From: Candidatus Accumulibacter propinquus
Lineage (GTDB): Bacteria; Pseudomonadota; Gammaproteobacteria; Burkholderiales; Rhodocyclaceae
NCBI GenBank assembly: GCA_016714935.1
Contig: JADKBU010000009.1
Span: 77,120 to 141,119, forward strand
Reading direction: 5' to 3'
DNA length: 64,000 bases
Below are positions 17,885-26,391 of this stretch, piece by piece. Position 1 is the stretch's first letter, and every line of letters begins with the position of its first letter. Made by a program: the position numbers and the translations under genes. A model generated the notes under the pieces. That model had not been told where the DNA came from. It did not search any database and worked only from the letters and a program-made list of their open reading frames with translations.

Positions 17885-17955
17885 GCTGTGTCGAAGTTGT
17901 GGTTGCAGACTGGCCAGCTTTGACCCATCACCCATCCACCTAGAGGAGAAAATTC

Positions 17956-18219
17956 ATGTCAAATCAAATATCTGGAGTCGCTATCGCCGCCGCTGCCGCC
18001 GCCCTTTTTGCGACGGGCAGCATCGTTTCGCCAAGCGTGCAGGCGGCAGAAGGGGCTGCGGTTCACTGCGCTGGCGTAAACTCGTGCAAGGGGCATTCCG
18101 AATGCAAGACGGCCAAGAGCGAGTGCAAGGGAACCAACGCCTGCAAGGGTCAGGGCTGGGTAACCAAGGCCAGCGCCAAGGAATGCACCGATGCCGGAGG
18201 CAAGGTGGTGACCAAGTAA
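17956..18219 (+). CDS. bufA2: BufA2-family bufferin precursor peptide
   Basis: An 87-residue precursor with a signal peptide (cleavage expected after VQA, residue 30) and a short Cys-rich mature region. Six cysteines are at residues 38, 44, 50, 57, 63 and 77, in the BufA2 pattern with CAGVNSCKG and CKGTNACKGQGW. Bufferins are periplasmic copper-sequestering peptides whose cysteines are converted to thiooxazole-type groups by the DUF692 enzyme encoded next. A GAGGAG ribosome site lies five bases before the ATG. bufB and bufC follow on the same strand. Family assignment rests on the Cys spacing and the operon; the modification state is inferred from the family. Confidence 0.88.
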   Translation: MSNQISGVAIAAAAAALFATGSIVSPSVQAAEGAAVHCAGVNSCKGHSECKTAKSECKGTNACKGQGWVTKASAKECTDAGGKVVTK

Positions 18220-18299
18220 GTCCCTTGTGGCTGGACTTGGCCGCGCTGCCGACAGGCGAGCGGCCAGGTCCAGCAGCAGTCTGAGTCCAGAGAGACCGC

Positions 18300-19139
18300 A
18301 TGAGTAAAACCATCAAGGGCTTCGGCCTCGGTCTACGGACCGAACACTATCGGGATTTCGTCGCTGCACCGCAACCAGTGGACTGGCTTGAGGTCATCAC
18401 GGAGAACTACCTCGTCCCCGGCGGGAAACCTCTGCACTATCTCGACCAGATTCGCCGCGACTACCCGATGGTGATGCACGGGGTAGCCCTCTCCATCGGC
18501 GGCAGCGAGCCCCTTGACCAAGCGTATCTGCGGGACCTGCATGCACTGGCCGAGAGAGTCGAGCCGGCCTGGATCTCGGACCATCTTTGCTGGACCGGCA
18601 CCTCGTCGCTGAATCTCCACGATCTGCTGCCCCTGCCGTACACCGAATCAAGCTTGCACCATCTGGTGCCACGCGTGATGCAGGTGCAGGATATTCTTGG
18701 GCGGGTGCTGTTGCTGGAAAACGTGTCCAGTTATGTGAACTACCGCGCTAACGAGATGAGCGAGTGGGAGTTCATCCGCGAATTGCTAGTGCGTACCGGA
18801 TGCGAGTTGTTGCTCGACGTGAACAACGTCTACGTCAGCAGCGTCAACCACCGTTTCGATCCACGCGCCTTCATCGACGCCATGCCGATCACAGCCGTCC
18901 GCCAGATTCATCTCGCAGGGCACGAGGATCACGGCGGCCATATCATCGACACCCACGATCAACCGATCTGCGCTGCGGTCTGGGAGCTCTATGCCTATGC
19001 TGTGCGGCGATTTGGTCACATCCCGACGATGATCGAGCGCGACGACAACATGCCGCCGCTCGAAGTGCTGCTCGCCGAACTCGATATGGCGCGATCGGTT
19101 GAGCAACGCAGCCTGGCCGATACGAGACAGGCCGCATGA
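18300..19139 (+). CDS. bufB: DUF692 multinuclear iron oxidative enzyme (MNIO), bufferin-modifying
   Basis: MNIO/DUF692 proteins are TIM-barrel enzymes with two or three iron ions that oxidise cysteine residues of peptide precursors. The 279-residue product shows the family metal-binding and active-site segments in order: [71 protein letters not shown] and MIERDDNMP. It starts 80 bases after bufA2 and overlaps bufC by ATGA, so maturation enzyme and partner are co-translated. The expected substrate is the adjacent Cys-rich peptide. Confidence 0.93.
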   Translation: MSKTIKGFGLGLRTEHYRDFVAAPQPVDWLEVITENYLVPGGKPLHYLDQIRRDYPMVMHGVALSIGGSEPLDQAYLRDLHALAERVEPAWISDHLCWTGTSSLNLHDLLPLPYTESSLHHLVPRVMQVQDILGRVLLLENVSSYVNYRANEMSEWEFIRELLVRTGCELLLDVNNVYVSSVNHRFDPRAFIDAMPITAVRQIHLAGHEDHGGHIIDTHDQPICAAVWELYAYAVRRFGHIPTMIERDDNMPPLEVLLAELDMARSVEQRSLADTRQAA

Positions 19140-19897
19140 GCACCCTCTTCGAACTGCAACAACGCTTCCAGGACGCCATCCTGCTCGCAGATGCCCCCCT
19201 CGGATTGTTCGCTGCCGAGAGTACCGGCAGCGGTGGCTTCAGCGTCTATCTGCAAGCCTACTCTGCGCGCCTGACCGCCGCTTTACGCGACAATTTCCCA
19301 ACATTGCACCGCGGGCTCGGTGATGACGCTTTTGCTGCCTTGGCACGCGCCTACATTGCTGAGAGACCATCGCATTTTCGTTCGATTCGTTGGTTCGGCG
19401 ACTCGCTGGTGGAATTTCTCGCCGCAGTGCCCGAGCGCTTGCCGCACCCGGCTCTGGTCGACCTGGCGCGCATGGACTGGGCAACGCGTACGGCTTTCGA
19501 CGCTGCGGATGCCACCCTCCTCGGCTTCGAGGATGTGGCCGCGTTGCGGCCGGACGAATGGCCGGAGCAGGTTTTCAAAGCCGTGCCATCGCTCCAGATC
19601 CTTGATCTGGAGTGGGCTGTCGAGCCAATCTGGAAAACGCTCAATGATGATGAGCAGGCGGCAACCGACGCGCCACAGGCCCTCCCGCATGCGCTCCTGG
19701 TCTGGCGTCCGACTCTCGAATGCTGCTGGCGATCGGCCGATCCCTGCGAAGCGGTCGCCTTGCGCGCCTTGCGCGCTGGTGCGACGTTTGCCGAATGTTG
19801 CACGCGCATTGCCGAGTTTGCGACAACGGAAGCGGCGAGGACGGCGGCGGAATTTCTGCAGCGCTGGATCTCGGAAGGCCTGTTGGCTCGCGATTGA
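19136..19897 (+). CDS. bufC: DUF2063 putative DNA-binding-domain protein, MNIO partner
   Basis: A 253-residue protein whose N-terminal part matches DUF2063: [65 protein letters not shown] and [20 protein letters not shown]. BufC proteins are partners of DUF692 enzymes and are thought to recognise or deliver the precursor peptide, despite the DNA-binding label of the Pfam domain. It overlaps bufB by ATGA and is followed eight bases later by a small Cys-rich gene. Confidence 0.9.
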   Translation: MSTLFELQQRFQDAILLADAPLGLFAAESTGSGGFSVYLQAYSARLTAALRDNFPTLHRGLGDDAFAALARAYIAERPSHFRSIRWFGDSLVEFLAAVPERLPHPALVDLARMDWATRTAFDAADATLLGFEDVAALRPDEWPEQVFKAVPSLQILDLEWAVEPIWKTLNDDEQAATDAPQALPHALLVWRPTLECCWRSADPCEAVALRALRAGATFAECCTRIAEFATTEAARTAAEFLQRWISEGLLARD

Positions 19898-19905
19898 CGA
19901 TCACC

Positions 19906-20118
19906 ATGGCGAATTCACCTGCCGATCCACCAAGCACTTCATGCGCGAAATGCGCAGCACCTTTCGTCTGCGGCGCCAACGCCGGCCTCGCATCCTGCTG
20001 GTGTATGCAGCAACCGCAGCTTGCCTGCGCGCCCGTCGCAGGTACCGGCTGCTACTGCCCGGCCTGCCTGGAACAACGGTTTAGCGATCGGCAATGCGCA
20101 ACCGCTCCGGCAACATGA
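19906..20118 (+). CDS. small cysteine-rich CWC-family protein
   Basis: A 70-residue protein with ten cysteines (CAKC, VCG, SCWC, ACAP, GCYCPAC and one near the C-terminus), fitting the cysteine-rich CWC family named for its central Cys-Trp-Cys. It has no signal peptide, so it would be cytoplasmic, possibly binding zinc or copper. It begins eight bases after bufC on the same strand, so it may be the fourth gene of the bufferin operon. It has no strong ribosome site and may be translated by coupling. Its 3' end overlaps nudB tail to tail by about 38 bases. Functional link to copper is inference from position. Confidence 0.7.
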   Translation: MANSPADPPSTSCAKCAAPFVCGANAGLASCWCMQQPQLACAPVAGTGCYCPACLEQRFSDRQCATAPAT

Positions 20119-20536
20119 GGATCACGTCGCGGTTGCTCCACGAAAAACATTTCGCGGCCGCTGCACGCCACGGCAACCAGCAGGAGTTGATATGCTCACC
20201 TGGTGCGATGCTGACCGGCCTTGCTTCTGGAAGCTCCAGGGAGAACACGTGCTCGGTGTTGTAGAGCACGCCGGGGGCATATCGATGGCGCCACTCGGCA
20301 AAAATCTGGTAGCTGTGGGTGAGTTGCCAATCCAGAAGATTCTCATGCGCGATCTCGATTCCTGTTTCCTCGGCCACTTCACGGACTGCCGTATCCATCA
20401 ACGGCTCACCCGCTTCCTGGCTGCCGGTAACCGACTGCCAGTAGCCAGCGTGCGCGGCGCGTTCAAGCAGCAGCACCAGCAGGTCGGTCGTGTGGATCAC
20501 GACCAGAACCGATACCGGCCGTTTGTAGACGATCAT
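20081..20536 (-). CDS. nudB: dihydroneopterin triphosphate diphosphatase (Nudix)
   Basis: NudB removes pyrophosphate from dihydroneopterin triphosphate in folate synthesis. The 151-residue product begins with KRPVSVLVVIHT and carries the Nudix box GSQEAGEPLMDTAVREVAEETG, matching GX5EX7REUXEEXGU. Neighbouring residues such as TEHVFSLELPEARPV also fit NudB. Its start overlaps the barstar stop as ATGA, and it ends an operon with aspS, its usual partner in beta-proteobacteria. Confidence 0.92.
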   Translation of the reverse strand: MIVYKRPVSVLVVIHTTDLLVLLLERAAHAGYWQSVTGSQEAGEPLMDTAVREVAEETGIEIAHENLLDWQLTHSYQIFAEWRHRYAPGVLYNTEHVFSLELPEARPVSIAPGEHINSCWLPWRAAAAKCFSWSNRDVILMLPERLRIADR

Positions 20537-20976
20537 CCGTGAGTCGCGAGAATCGCCAGTTCATCGGCAGGCAGATCGTAAAACACCCACATTGGGCAGG
20601 CCTGCGACCGCCATTCCGCGACCGCCGCGGCAAAAACCTCATTCAGCGCCTGGAAACCGACCTGGTCCTCGGCATGCAGGATCTCGGCCCGGGCGATGAT
20701 CAGGACATAGCCTGCCGCCTGACACCACGACAAATCGGTCAGGCAATCCTTCAGGGCATCGAGGTTCTGTCCATACCATTCAGGGAAACCGAGCGCCTGC
20801 CCGAGCTCTCCAAGCGCACGGCCGATCCGGTCTGCGTCGGCGAAGCTGACCTGAAAACAGACAAGACCGGCGGCTTCCGCAGCTTCCAGCAGCTCCGTAC
20901 GCCCGCACGGAGGCAGGCGGTAGATACCGGCGCGTCGACAATCTACCAACACGTTCAGCAACTCGTCGCGCTTCAT
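20533..20976 (-). CDS. barstar-family ribonuclease inhibitor
   Basis: A 147-residue protein with the barstar core: DADRIGRALGELGQALGFPEWYGQNLDALKDCLTDL. The segment FPEWYGQNLDAL is the barnase-binding helix with the Tyr, Gly, Asn and Asp typical of barstar. A C-terminal extension includes WVFYDLP. It directly follows, and overlaps by ATGA, the gene for a secreted barnase-like RNase, so it should be the cognate cytoplasmic inhibitor protecting the producer. The pair sits inside the aspS-nudB operon. Confidence 0.9.
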   Translation of the reverse strand: MKRDELLNVLVDCRRAGIYRLPPCGRTELLEAAEAAGLVCFQVSFADADRIGRALGELGQALGFPEWYGQNLDALKDCLTDLSWCQAAGYVLIIARAEILHAEDQVGFQALNEVFAAAVAEWRSQACPMWVFYDLPADELAILATHG

Positions 20977-21380
20977 GGCTGCTCGCGTATGCGGCGAAAA
21001 CTGCGATAGTGATCGTCCGTGTAGTAATACTCGCCGGAACGGGCGACATCACCAACGCGCCCTTCACCAGCGATGATGCGGCGTGCGCCGCGGTCGCGCC
21101 GGCCTGGTGTCGGAACCGTGTACTCTCGATAGTAGCCGCGTGGCTGCGGCGGCAAGCGCCGCTCGAAATTCCCGAACGTCGTGCCGTCCTTCTGCGGAAA
21201 CGGAAATGGCCCACCCTGCTGGATCCGACTGAGCGTCACCCTGGCCTCGGCAGGCAGTTCGGCCAGCACGACGTCGCGCAGATACTGTGCCTCGCGAGCC
21301 TGGAGTGGACCGGCCAGGCCAAGCAACACAGCCAGTACCGCCAGCTGCAGCGTGCGGAAAAGCGCGGTGAAGTCCGGCAT
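20973..21380 (-). CDS. secreted barnase-like ribonuclease
   Basis: A 135-residue protein with a signal peptide (FRTLQLAVLAVLLGLAGPLQA) and a microbial ribonuclease N1/T1/barnase domain. Catalytic counterparts are visible: Glu in YYREYTV, basic residues in RRDRGARRII, and the general-acid His in TDDHYRSFRRI, which aligns with the DHYQTF end of barnase. It should cleave RNA outside the cytoplasm. ATG at 21380 lies five bases after the aspS stop, so it is probably cotranscribed with aspS. The barstar gene follows with ATGA overlap. Confidence 0.88.
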   Translation of the reverse strand: MPDFTALFRTLQLAVLAVLLGLAGPLQAREAQYLRDVVLAELPAEARVTLSRIQQGGPFPFPQKDGTTFGNFERRLPPQPRGYYREYTVPTPGRRDRGARRIIAGEGRVGDVARSGEYYYTDDHYRSFRRIREQP

Positions 21381-21385
21381 CCGTA

Positions 21386-23188
21386 TCAACTCTTGCCAAC
21401 CTCGACCTGCGTGTCGACCCTCTGGCGTACTCGAATATGCAGCTCGCGCAGCTGTTTCTCGTCCACGCGACTCGGCGCATCGGTGAGCAGGCACTGTGCG
21501 CGCTGTGTCTTCGGAAAGGCGATCACGTCACGGATCGACTCGGCACCGCTCATCATGGTCACGATGCGATCCAGGCCAAAAGCCAGCCCACCGTGCGGCG
21601 GAGCCCCATACTTGAGCGCTTCGAGCAGAAAACCAAACTTGAGCTGAGCTTCTTCCTCAGAAATGCCCAGCGCCTTGAACACCTGTTCCTGAACGGCCGC
21701 CCGGTGAATCCGCACCGAGCCGCCCCCGAGTTCGGATCCGTTCAGCGCCAGATCGTAGGCCTTGGCCAGACAACCGCCTGGATCAGTACCCAGCAGTGCG
21801 AGGTGTTCGTCTTTCGGGCTGGTAAACGGGTGGTGACAGGCAGTCCAGCGCCTCTCTTCCTCGTCATAGTCGAACATCGGAAAATCCACCACCCACACCG
21901 GCTCCCAGGCGTGTCCATTGACCCAGCCCTTCTCGTGGCCGATCTTGACACGCAGGGCACCGAGCGCGTCGTTGACCACCTTGCATTTGTCGGCACCGAA
22001 AAATATCAGGTCGCCGGAAGCTGCGCCTGTCCGCTCGATGATGGTCTTCAGTGCGGATGCGTGCAGGTTTTTGACGATCGGCGACTGTAGCCCAGTCTCG
22101 TTGAGCTGCGTCACGTCGTTGACCTTGATATAGGCCAGGCCTCTGGCGCCGTAAATGGCGACAAACTGGGTATAGGCGTCAATCTCCCCACGCGTCAGGC
22201 TGGCCCCGCCGGGAATGCGCAAGGCCGCGATGCGACCGCCCTCGCTGTTGGCGACCGCAGCGAAGACCTTGAAGGAAACGTCCTTCAAGACGTCGGCAAC
22301 TTCGACGAGTTCCAGCGTCACCCGCAGATCAGGTTTGTCGGAACCATAGCGCCGCATGGCCTCGGCGTACGGCAGGCGGGGAAATGGATTCGGCAGTTCA
22401 GCCCCGATCGCCTCCTTGAACACCGCCCGGATCAGTTCCTCCATGAGCTGGATGATCTCGCCCTCGCTCATGAACGAGGTCTCGATGTCGACCTGGGTAA
22501 ACTCCGGCTGGCGATCGGCACGCAGGTCCTCGTCGCGGAAGCACTTGGTGATCTGGTAGTAGCGGTCAAAGCCTGCGACCATCAGCAGTTGCTTGAACAG
22601 TTGCGGCGACTGCGGCAGCGCGAAGAATTGCCCGGGATGAACGCGCGACGGAACCAGGTAATCGCGAGCTCCCTCGGGGGTGCTCTTGGTCAGCATTGGC
22701 GTTTCGATGTCGATGAAACCTGCGTCGTCCAGGAAGCGGCGAAAAGCACGCGCCGTCTGGTAACGAAGCTGCATGTTCTTCTGCATCTGCGGGCGGCGCA
22801 GGTCGATCACCCGATGCAACAGGCGAATGTTCTCCGACAGATTTTCTTCGTCGAGTTGGAACGGCGGCGTCACCGAAGGATTCAGGACTTCAATCTCGTA
22901 GCAAAGAATTTCGACCTGGCCGCTGGCGATGTTGACGTTTACCGTTCCTTCAGGACGTGCTCGAACCCTGCCGGTAATCCGCAGGCAGAACTCGTTGCGT
23001 ACCAACTCGGCCACTTTGAACATCGTCGGGCGATCCGGGTCGCAAACGATCTGGGCCAGACCCTCACGGTCGCGCAGATCAAGAAAGATCACCCCGCCGT
23101 GGTCGCGGCGCCGATGCGCCCAGCCACAGAGCGTCACTTCCTGGCCGATGAGCTGTGTATTGACTTGTCCACAATAATGAGTTCGCAT
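21386..23188 (-). CDS. aspS: aspartyl-tRNA synthetase
   Basis: Class IIb synthetase, 600 residues. The N-terminal OB-fold anticodon-binding domain ([22 protein letters not shown]) is followed by motif 1 ([34 protein letters not shown]) and motif 2 ([34 protein letters not shown]). The bacterial GAD insertion occupies the middle, and motif 3 ([14 protein letters not shown]) lies near the end. ATG at 23188 has a GGAAGG ribosome site. It is downstream of fmdB and DUF502 and upstream of the RNase pair and nudB. Whether it also charges tRNA-Asn cannot be told from motifs alone. Confidence 0.97.
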   Translation of the reverse strand: MRTHYCGQVNTQLIGQEVTLCGWAHRRRDHGGVIFLDLRDREGLAQIVCDPDRPTMFKVAELVRNEFCLRITGRVRARPEGTVNVNIASGQVEILCYEIEVLNPSVTPPFQLDEENLSENIRLLHRVIDLRRPQMQKNMQLRYQTARAFRRFLDDAGFIDIETPMLTKSTPEGARDYLVPSRVHPGQFFALPQSPQLFKQLLMVAGFDRYYQITKCFRDEDLRADRQPEFTQVDIETSFMSEGEIIQLMEELIRAVFKEAIGAELPNPFPRLPYAEAMRRYGSDKPDLRVTLELVEVADVLKDVSFKVFAAVANSEGGRIAALRIPGGASLTRGEIDAYTQFVAIYGARGLAYIKVNDVTQLNETGLQSPIVKNLHASALKTIIERTGAASGDLIFFGADKCKVVNDALGALRVKIGHEKGWVNGHAWEPVWVVDFPMFDYDEEERRWTACHHPFTSPKDEHLALLGTDPGGCLAKAYDLALNGSELGGGSVRIHRAAVQEQVFKALGISEEEAQLKFGFLLEALKYGAPPHGGLAFGLDRIVTMMSGAESIRDVIAFPKTQRAQCLLTDAPSRVDEKQLRELHIRVRQRVDTQVEVGKS

Positions 23189-23214
23189 GCTGCCTTCCGC
23201 GGGTTGTGCTGGTA

Positions 23215-23850
23215 TCAGTGGCGGCGATCGGTCGCCACCCGAGGTCTGGGTGGTGGCGCCACGACGCCCATCGAGATCACGTACTTCAGGGCCGTATCCA
23301 CACTCATATCCAGTTCAATGACCTCCGCCTTGGGCAGCATCAAAAAGAACCCGGAAGTGGGATTCGGTGTCGTCGGAACATACACGCTGACATAGTCGCC
23401 GTCCAGATGCTGCAGGACATCGCCACCGGGCTTACCGGTAAGGAAAGCGATCGTCCATGCGCCTCGTCTGGGATACTCGATCAGCAGTGCCTTGCGAAAA
23501 GCGTTGCCGGACGACGAGAATAGCGTATCGGAAACCTGCTTGACGCTGTTATAAATGGAATTGACCACCGGAATACTGGTCAACAGCCGCTCCCACCAGG
23601 TAACCAGCCGCTGTCCGATGAAATTGGCGGCGAGCACTCCCGTGAGCACGATGACCAACAAGGTGAGAATCGCGCCAGCGCCGGGAATGTCGAAACCCAG
23701 CATATTGCGCGGGTGAATCGCTTCAGGCAGGAGGCGCAAAGACTGGTCCATGGTGCCGACGATCAGCACCAACACCCAGGCAGTGATCCCCAGTGGGACC
23801 CAGATCAGCAGGCCGGTGATGAAGTAGCGTTTGATCAACTGCCGGCGCAC
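23215..23850 (-). CDS. DUF502 membrane protein
   Basis: A 211-residue protein with two helices ([24 protein letters not shown] and [24 protein letters not shown]) and conserved DUF502 segments ([56 protein letters not shown]). The start is GTG at 23850, inside the 3' end of fmdB (16-base overlap), so it is translationally coupled. The fmdB-DUF502-aspS order is conserved in beta-proteobacteria. Function unknown; homologues are discussed as COV-type membrane proteins. Confidence 0.9.
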   Translation of the reverse strand: MRRQLIKRYFITGLLIWVPLGITAWVLVLIVGTMDQSLRLLPEAIHPRNMLGFDIPGAGAILTLLVIVLTGVLAANFIGQRLVTWWERLLTSIPVVNSIYNSVKQVSDTLFSSSGNAFRKALLIEYPRRGAWTIAFLTGKPGGDVLQHLDGDYVSVYVPTTPNPTSGFFLMLPKAEVIELDMSVDTALKYVISMGVVAPPPRPRVATDRRH

Positions 23851-24176
23851 GCACTGGCTCCCGAGGCACTGGCTGGAGTCGCGTCTGCACTCGCCTTGCT
23901 TTCGGTGCCTGCCTTACCGTCGGTATTTGCGTCCGTGCTTGCTGGTTTGTCCGTGCTTTCCGGCTTGCCGGTTGTGGACGGAGCCTTGCTATTGCCGCCC
24001 TTGAAATCTGTAGCGTACCAGCCGGTGCCCTTCAACTGAAAGCCCGCGGCCGTCAACTGCTTGCTATAAGTCGCTTGACCACACTGAGGGCAGATACGCA
24101 ACACCGCGTCGCTTAGCTTTTGCAGATGATCTTTCTCAAACCCGCAGGAATCGCAGCGATAAGCGTAAATCGGCAT
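23835..24176 (-). CDS. FmdB-family zinc ribbon protein
   Basis: A 113-residue protein beginning MPIYAYRCDSCGFEKD, with the zinc-ribbon pairs CDSC and CPQC, as in FmdB regulatory-type proteins. After GFQLKGTGWYATDFKG comes a low-complexity Ser/Thr/Ala/Lys tail of about 50 residues, common in this family. It is upstream of DUF502 and aspS, and 103 bases separate it from the end of pilD. Role unknown; nucleic-acid or protein binding is inferred from the zinc ribbon. Confidence 0.88.
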   Translation of the reverse strand: MPIYAYRCDSCGFEKDHLQKLSDAVLRICPQCGQATYSKQLTAAGFQLKGTGWYATDFKGGNSKAPSTTGKPESTDKPASTDANTDGKAGTESKASADATPASASGASACAGS

Positions 24177-24279
24177 GTCAAACCCTCGAAAAGCACTTGA
24201 TGAAACTTAAGGAATCGAGATTATACGCGAACCGGCGGCAATTCCGGCTTGCTCGCCGGGCGGGCGCAGCCGGATGGCA

Positions 24280-25140
24280 CTACAGCAAACCGATGTAAGC
24301 GCGCGTCAGGGGTTTTCCCCAGAACAGGGCCAGTATCCCTGCCGCAGCCAGATAGGGGCCGAAGGGAATCGGTACACTTCGCCCGCGTTTGATGACCACG
24401 ATCAGAGTGATGCCGACAACCGCGCCCAGCATCGACGAGAGCAGAATGGTCAGCGGCAGCATCTGCCATCCGAGCCAGGCGCCAAGTGCCGCGAGCAGCT
24501 TGAAGTCACCGTAACCCATGCCCTCCTTGCCGGTGGTCAACTTGAAAGCCCAGTAGACCAACCACAGGGAGAGGTAGCCGCCCGCCGCACCGATCACGGC
24601 CGATTGCAGATCAACGAAACTCCCCGATACGTTGAACAACAGCCCAGCCCAGAGCAAGGGCAGCGTGATCGAATCCGGCAACAACTGCGTGTCGAGGTCG
24701 ATCCAGGTCAGGGCAATCAGACACCATATCAGCAGCATGGCGCCTGCCGCTGCCCAGCCATAGCCGAAATGCAGAGCGGCGAAGGCGCACAACAGGCCGC
24801 TGGTGGCTTCGACCAGCGGATAGCGCGGGGAGATCGGTTTGGCGCAGGCCGAACAGCGCCCACGCAGAAATATCCAGCTCAGCACCGGCACATTCTCGAT
24901 GGCCGTGATCGCATGACCGCAGTCTGGGCACTGCGAGCGCGGCCTGGCCAGCGAGAACCGTTCGTGCTCGGCCGGCGCTTCACCGCGGAGTTCTGCGCAG
25001 TGGGCACGCCATTCGCGCTCCATTATTCTGGGCAGGCGATGAATGACGACGTTGAGAAAGCTGCCCACCAGCAGCCCGAGGACGCCTGCGATAACCGTAA
25101 ACGTGGTCGGATCCAGATCGACAGTCAAGGCGCCAGGCAT
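24280..25140 (-). CDS. pilD: prepilin leader peptidase / N-methyltransferase
   Basis: PilD cleaves the leader of type IV prepilins and methylates the new N-terminal residue. The 286-residue membrane protein has the N-terminal domain with paired cysteines (CPDC and CSAC). The two aspartyl protease motifs are present: WIDLDTQLLPD and GYGDFKLLAALGAWLGW. LVGSFLNVVIHRLP is a further family signature. The ATG overlaps the pilC stop as TAATG. The usual downstream gene coaE is not found in the 100-base gap before fmdB. Confidence 0.95.
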   Translation of the reverse strand: MPGALTVDLDPTTFTVIAGVLGLLVGSFLNVVIHRLPRIMEREWRAHCAELRGEAPAEHERFSLARPRSQCPDCGHAITAIENVPVLSWIFLRGRCSACAKPISPRYPLVEATSGLLCAFAALHFGYGWAAAGAMLLIWCLIALTWIDLDTQLLPDSITLPLLWAGLLFNVSGSFVDLQSAVIGAAGGYLSLWLVYWAFKLTTGKEGMGYGDFKLLAALGAWLGWQMLPLTILLSSMLGAVVGITLIVVIKRGRSVPIPFGPYLAAAGILALFWGKPLTRAYIGLL

Positions 25141-26378
25141 TATCCGACGACAGCGCCCAGTTTGAAGATCGGCAGATACATGGCAATCACCATGCCGCCG
25201 ATCAGCACCCCGAGAACCACCATGATCATCGGCTCCATCAGGCTGGAAAGGGCTTCGACGGCGTCGTCCACCTCCGCTTCGAAGAAATCGGCGACCTTGC
25301 CGAGCATGGCATCGAGTGCGCCGGATTCCTCCCCAATGGCGACCATCTGATTCACCATGTTCGGGAACAGTGCGGTATTCTGCATTGCCGTGGTGAGGCT
25401 GGTACCGGTGCTCACCTCACTCTGAATCTGCCGTGTCGCCGCCTTATACACATAGTTGCCGGCGGCACCACCGACCGATTCCAGGGACTCCACCAGAGGA
25501 ACACCCGCTGCGAACATGGTGGCCAGCGTACGGGTCCAGCGAGCGATGACCGACTTGCGAATGATGTCGCCAAAGACGGGCATGCGCAGGAATGCCCGGT
25601 CGAAAGCGATCTGCATGGTTTCCGATCGTTTCCAGGTATAGAAGAAAGCGTAGATCGCGCCACCGATGCCGCCAAACAGCGCCCACCAGTACTGGACGAA
25701 GAAATCCGACATCGCGATCACCACCAGCGTTGGCGTCGGGAGGTCGGCACCAAAACTCTTGAACACTTCCTTGAACGCCGGAATCACGAAGATCATGATC
25801 ACTGCGGTGATAATGAAGGCGACAATGATGATTGCCACCGGATAAAACAGCGCCGCCTTGATCTTGGCCTTTATGGCGATCATTTTCTCCTTGTAGTTGG
25901 CCAGGCGATCAAGGAGTGTTTCGAGAATGCCGGCCTGCTCGCCAGCCGCAACCAGGTTGCAGTACAAGGGGTCAAATTGAATCGGATATTTCCGGAACGC
26001 TTGCGAAAGCGAGCTACCCGTCTCGACATCGGCCTTGATATCCAGCAGCAACTTGCCAACGGCCGGGTTGTCGTGCCCGCGACCGACGATTTCAAAGGTC
26101 TGCAGCAGTGGCACACCAGCCTTCATCATCGTCGCCAACTGGCGCGTAAACAGCGTGATATCCTTGTCGGTGATCTGCCGACCACCCTTGAAGCGCTGCT
26201 TGGAAATCTTGCTGACCAGGATCCCTTGCCGACGCAGCGTGGCCTGCACAACCGTCTGGCTGCTGGCACGCTGCTCACCACGAACGACCTTCCCGGCCTT
26301 GTTCTTGCCTTCCCAAAGAAAAACAAATTCCTTGACGTCCGACTCGGTTTTCTTGGGAGGTCTTGCTGCAGTCGCCAT
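25140..26378 (-). CDS. pilC: type IV pilus inner membrane platform protein PilC
   Basis: PilC/GspF-type platform protein that couples the PilB motor to pilin insertion. The 412-residue product has two T2SF domains. The first runs from DITLFTRQLATMMKAGVPLLQTFEIVGRG, and the second from FGDIIRKSVIARWTRTLATMFAAGVPLVESLESVGGAAGN. Three helices include AALFYPVAIIIVAFIITAVIMIFVIPAF and the C-terminal MEPMIMVVLGVLIGGMVIAMYLP. ATG at 26378 has a GAAGAGGTAAG ribosome site and lies 13 bases after pilB. It is in the pilB-pilC-pilD operon. Confidence 0.95.
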   Translation of the reverse strand: MATAARPPKKTESDVKEFVFLWEGKNKAGKVVRGEQRASSQTVVQATLRRQGILVSKISKQRFKGGRQITDKDITLFTRQLATMMKAGVPLLQTFEIVGRGHDNPAVGKLLLDIKADVETGSSLSQAFRKYPIQFDPLYCNLVAAGEQAGILETLLDRLANYKEKMIAIKAKIKAALFYPVAIIIVAFIITAVIMIFVIPAFKEVFKSFGADLPTPTLVVIAMSDFFVQYWWALFGGIGGAIYAFFYTWKRSETMQIAFDRAFLRMPVFGDIIRKSVIARWTRTLATMFAAGVPLVESLESVGGAAGNYVYKAATRQIQSEVSTGTSLTTAMQNTALFPNMVNQMVAIGEESGALDAMLGKVADFFEAEVDDAVEALSSLMEPMIMVVLGVLIGGMVIAMYLPIFKLGAVVG

Positions 26379-26391
26379 TCTTACCTCTTCT

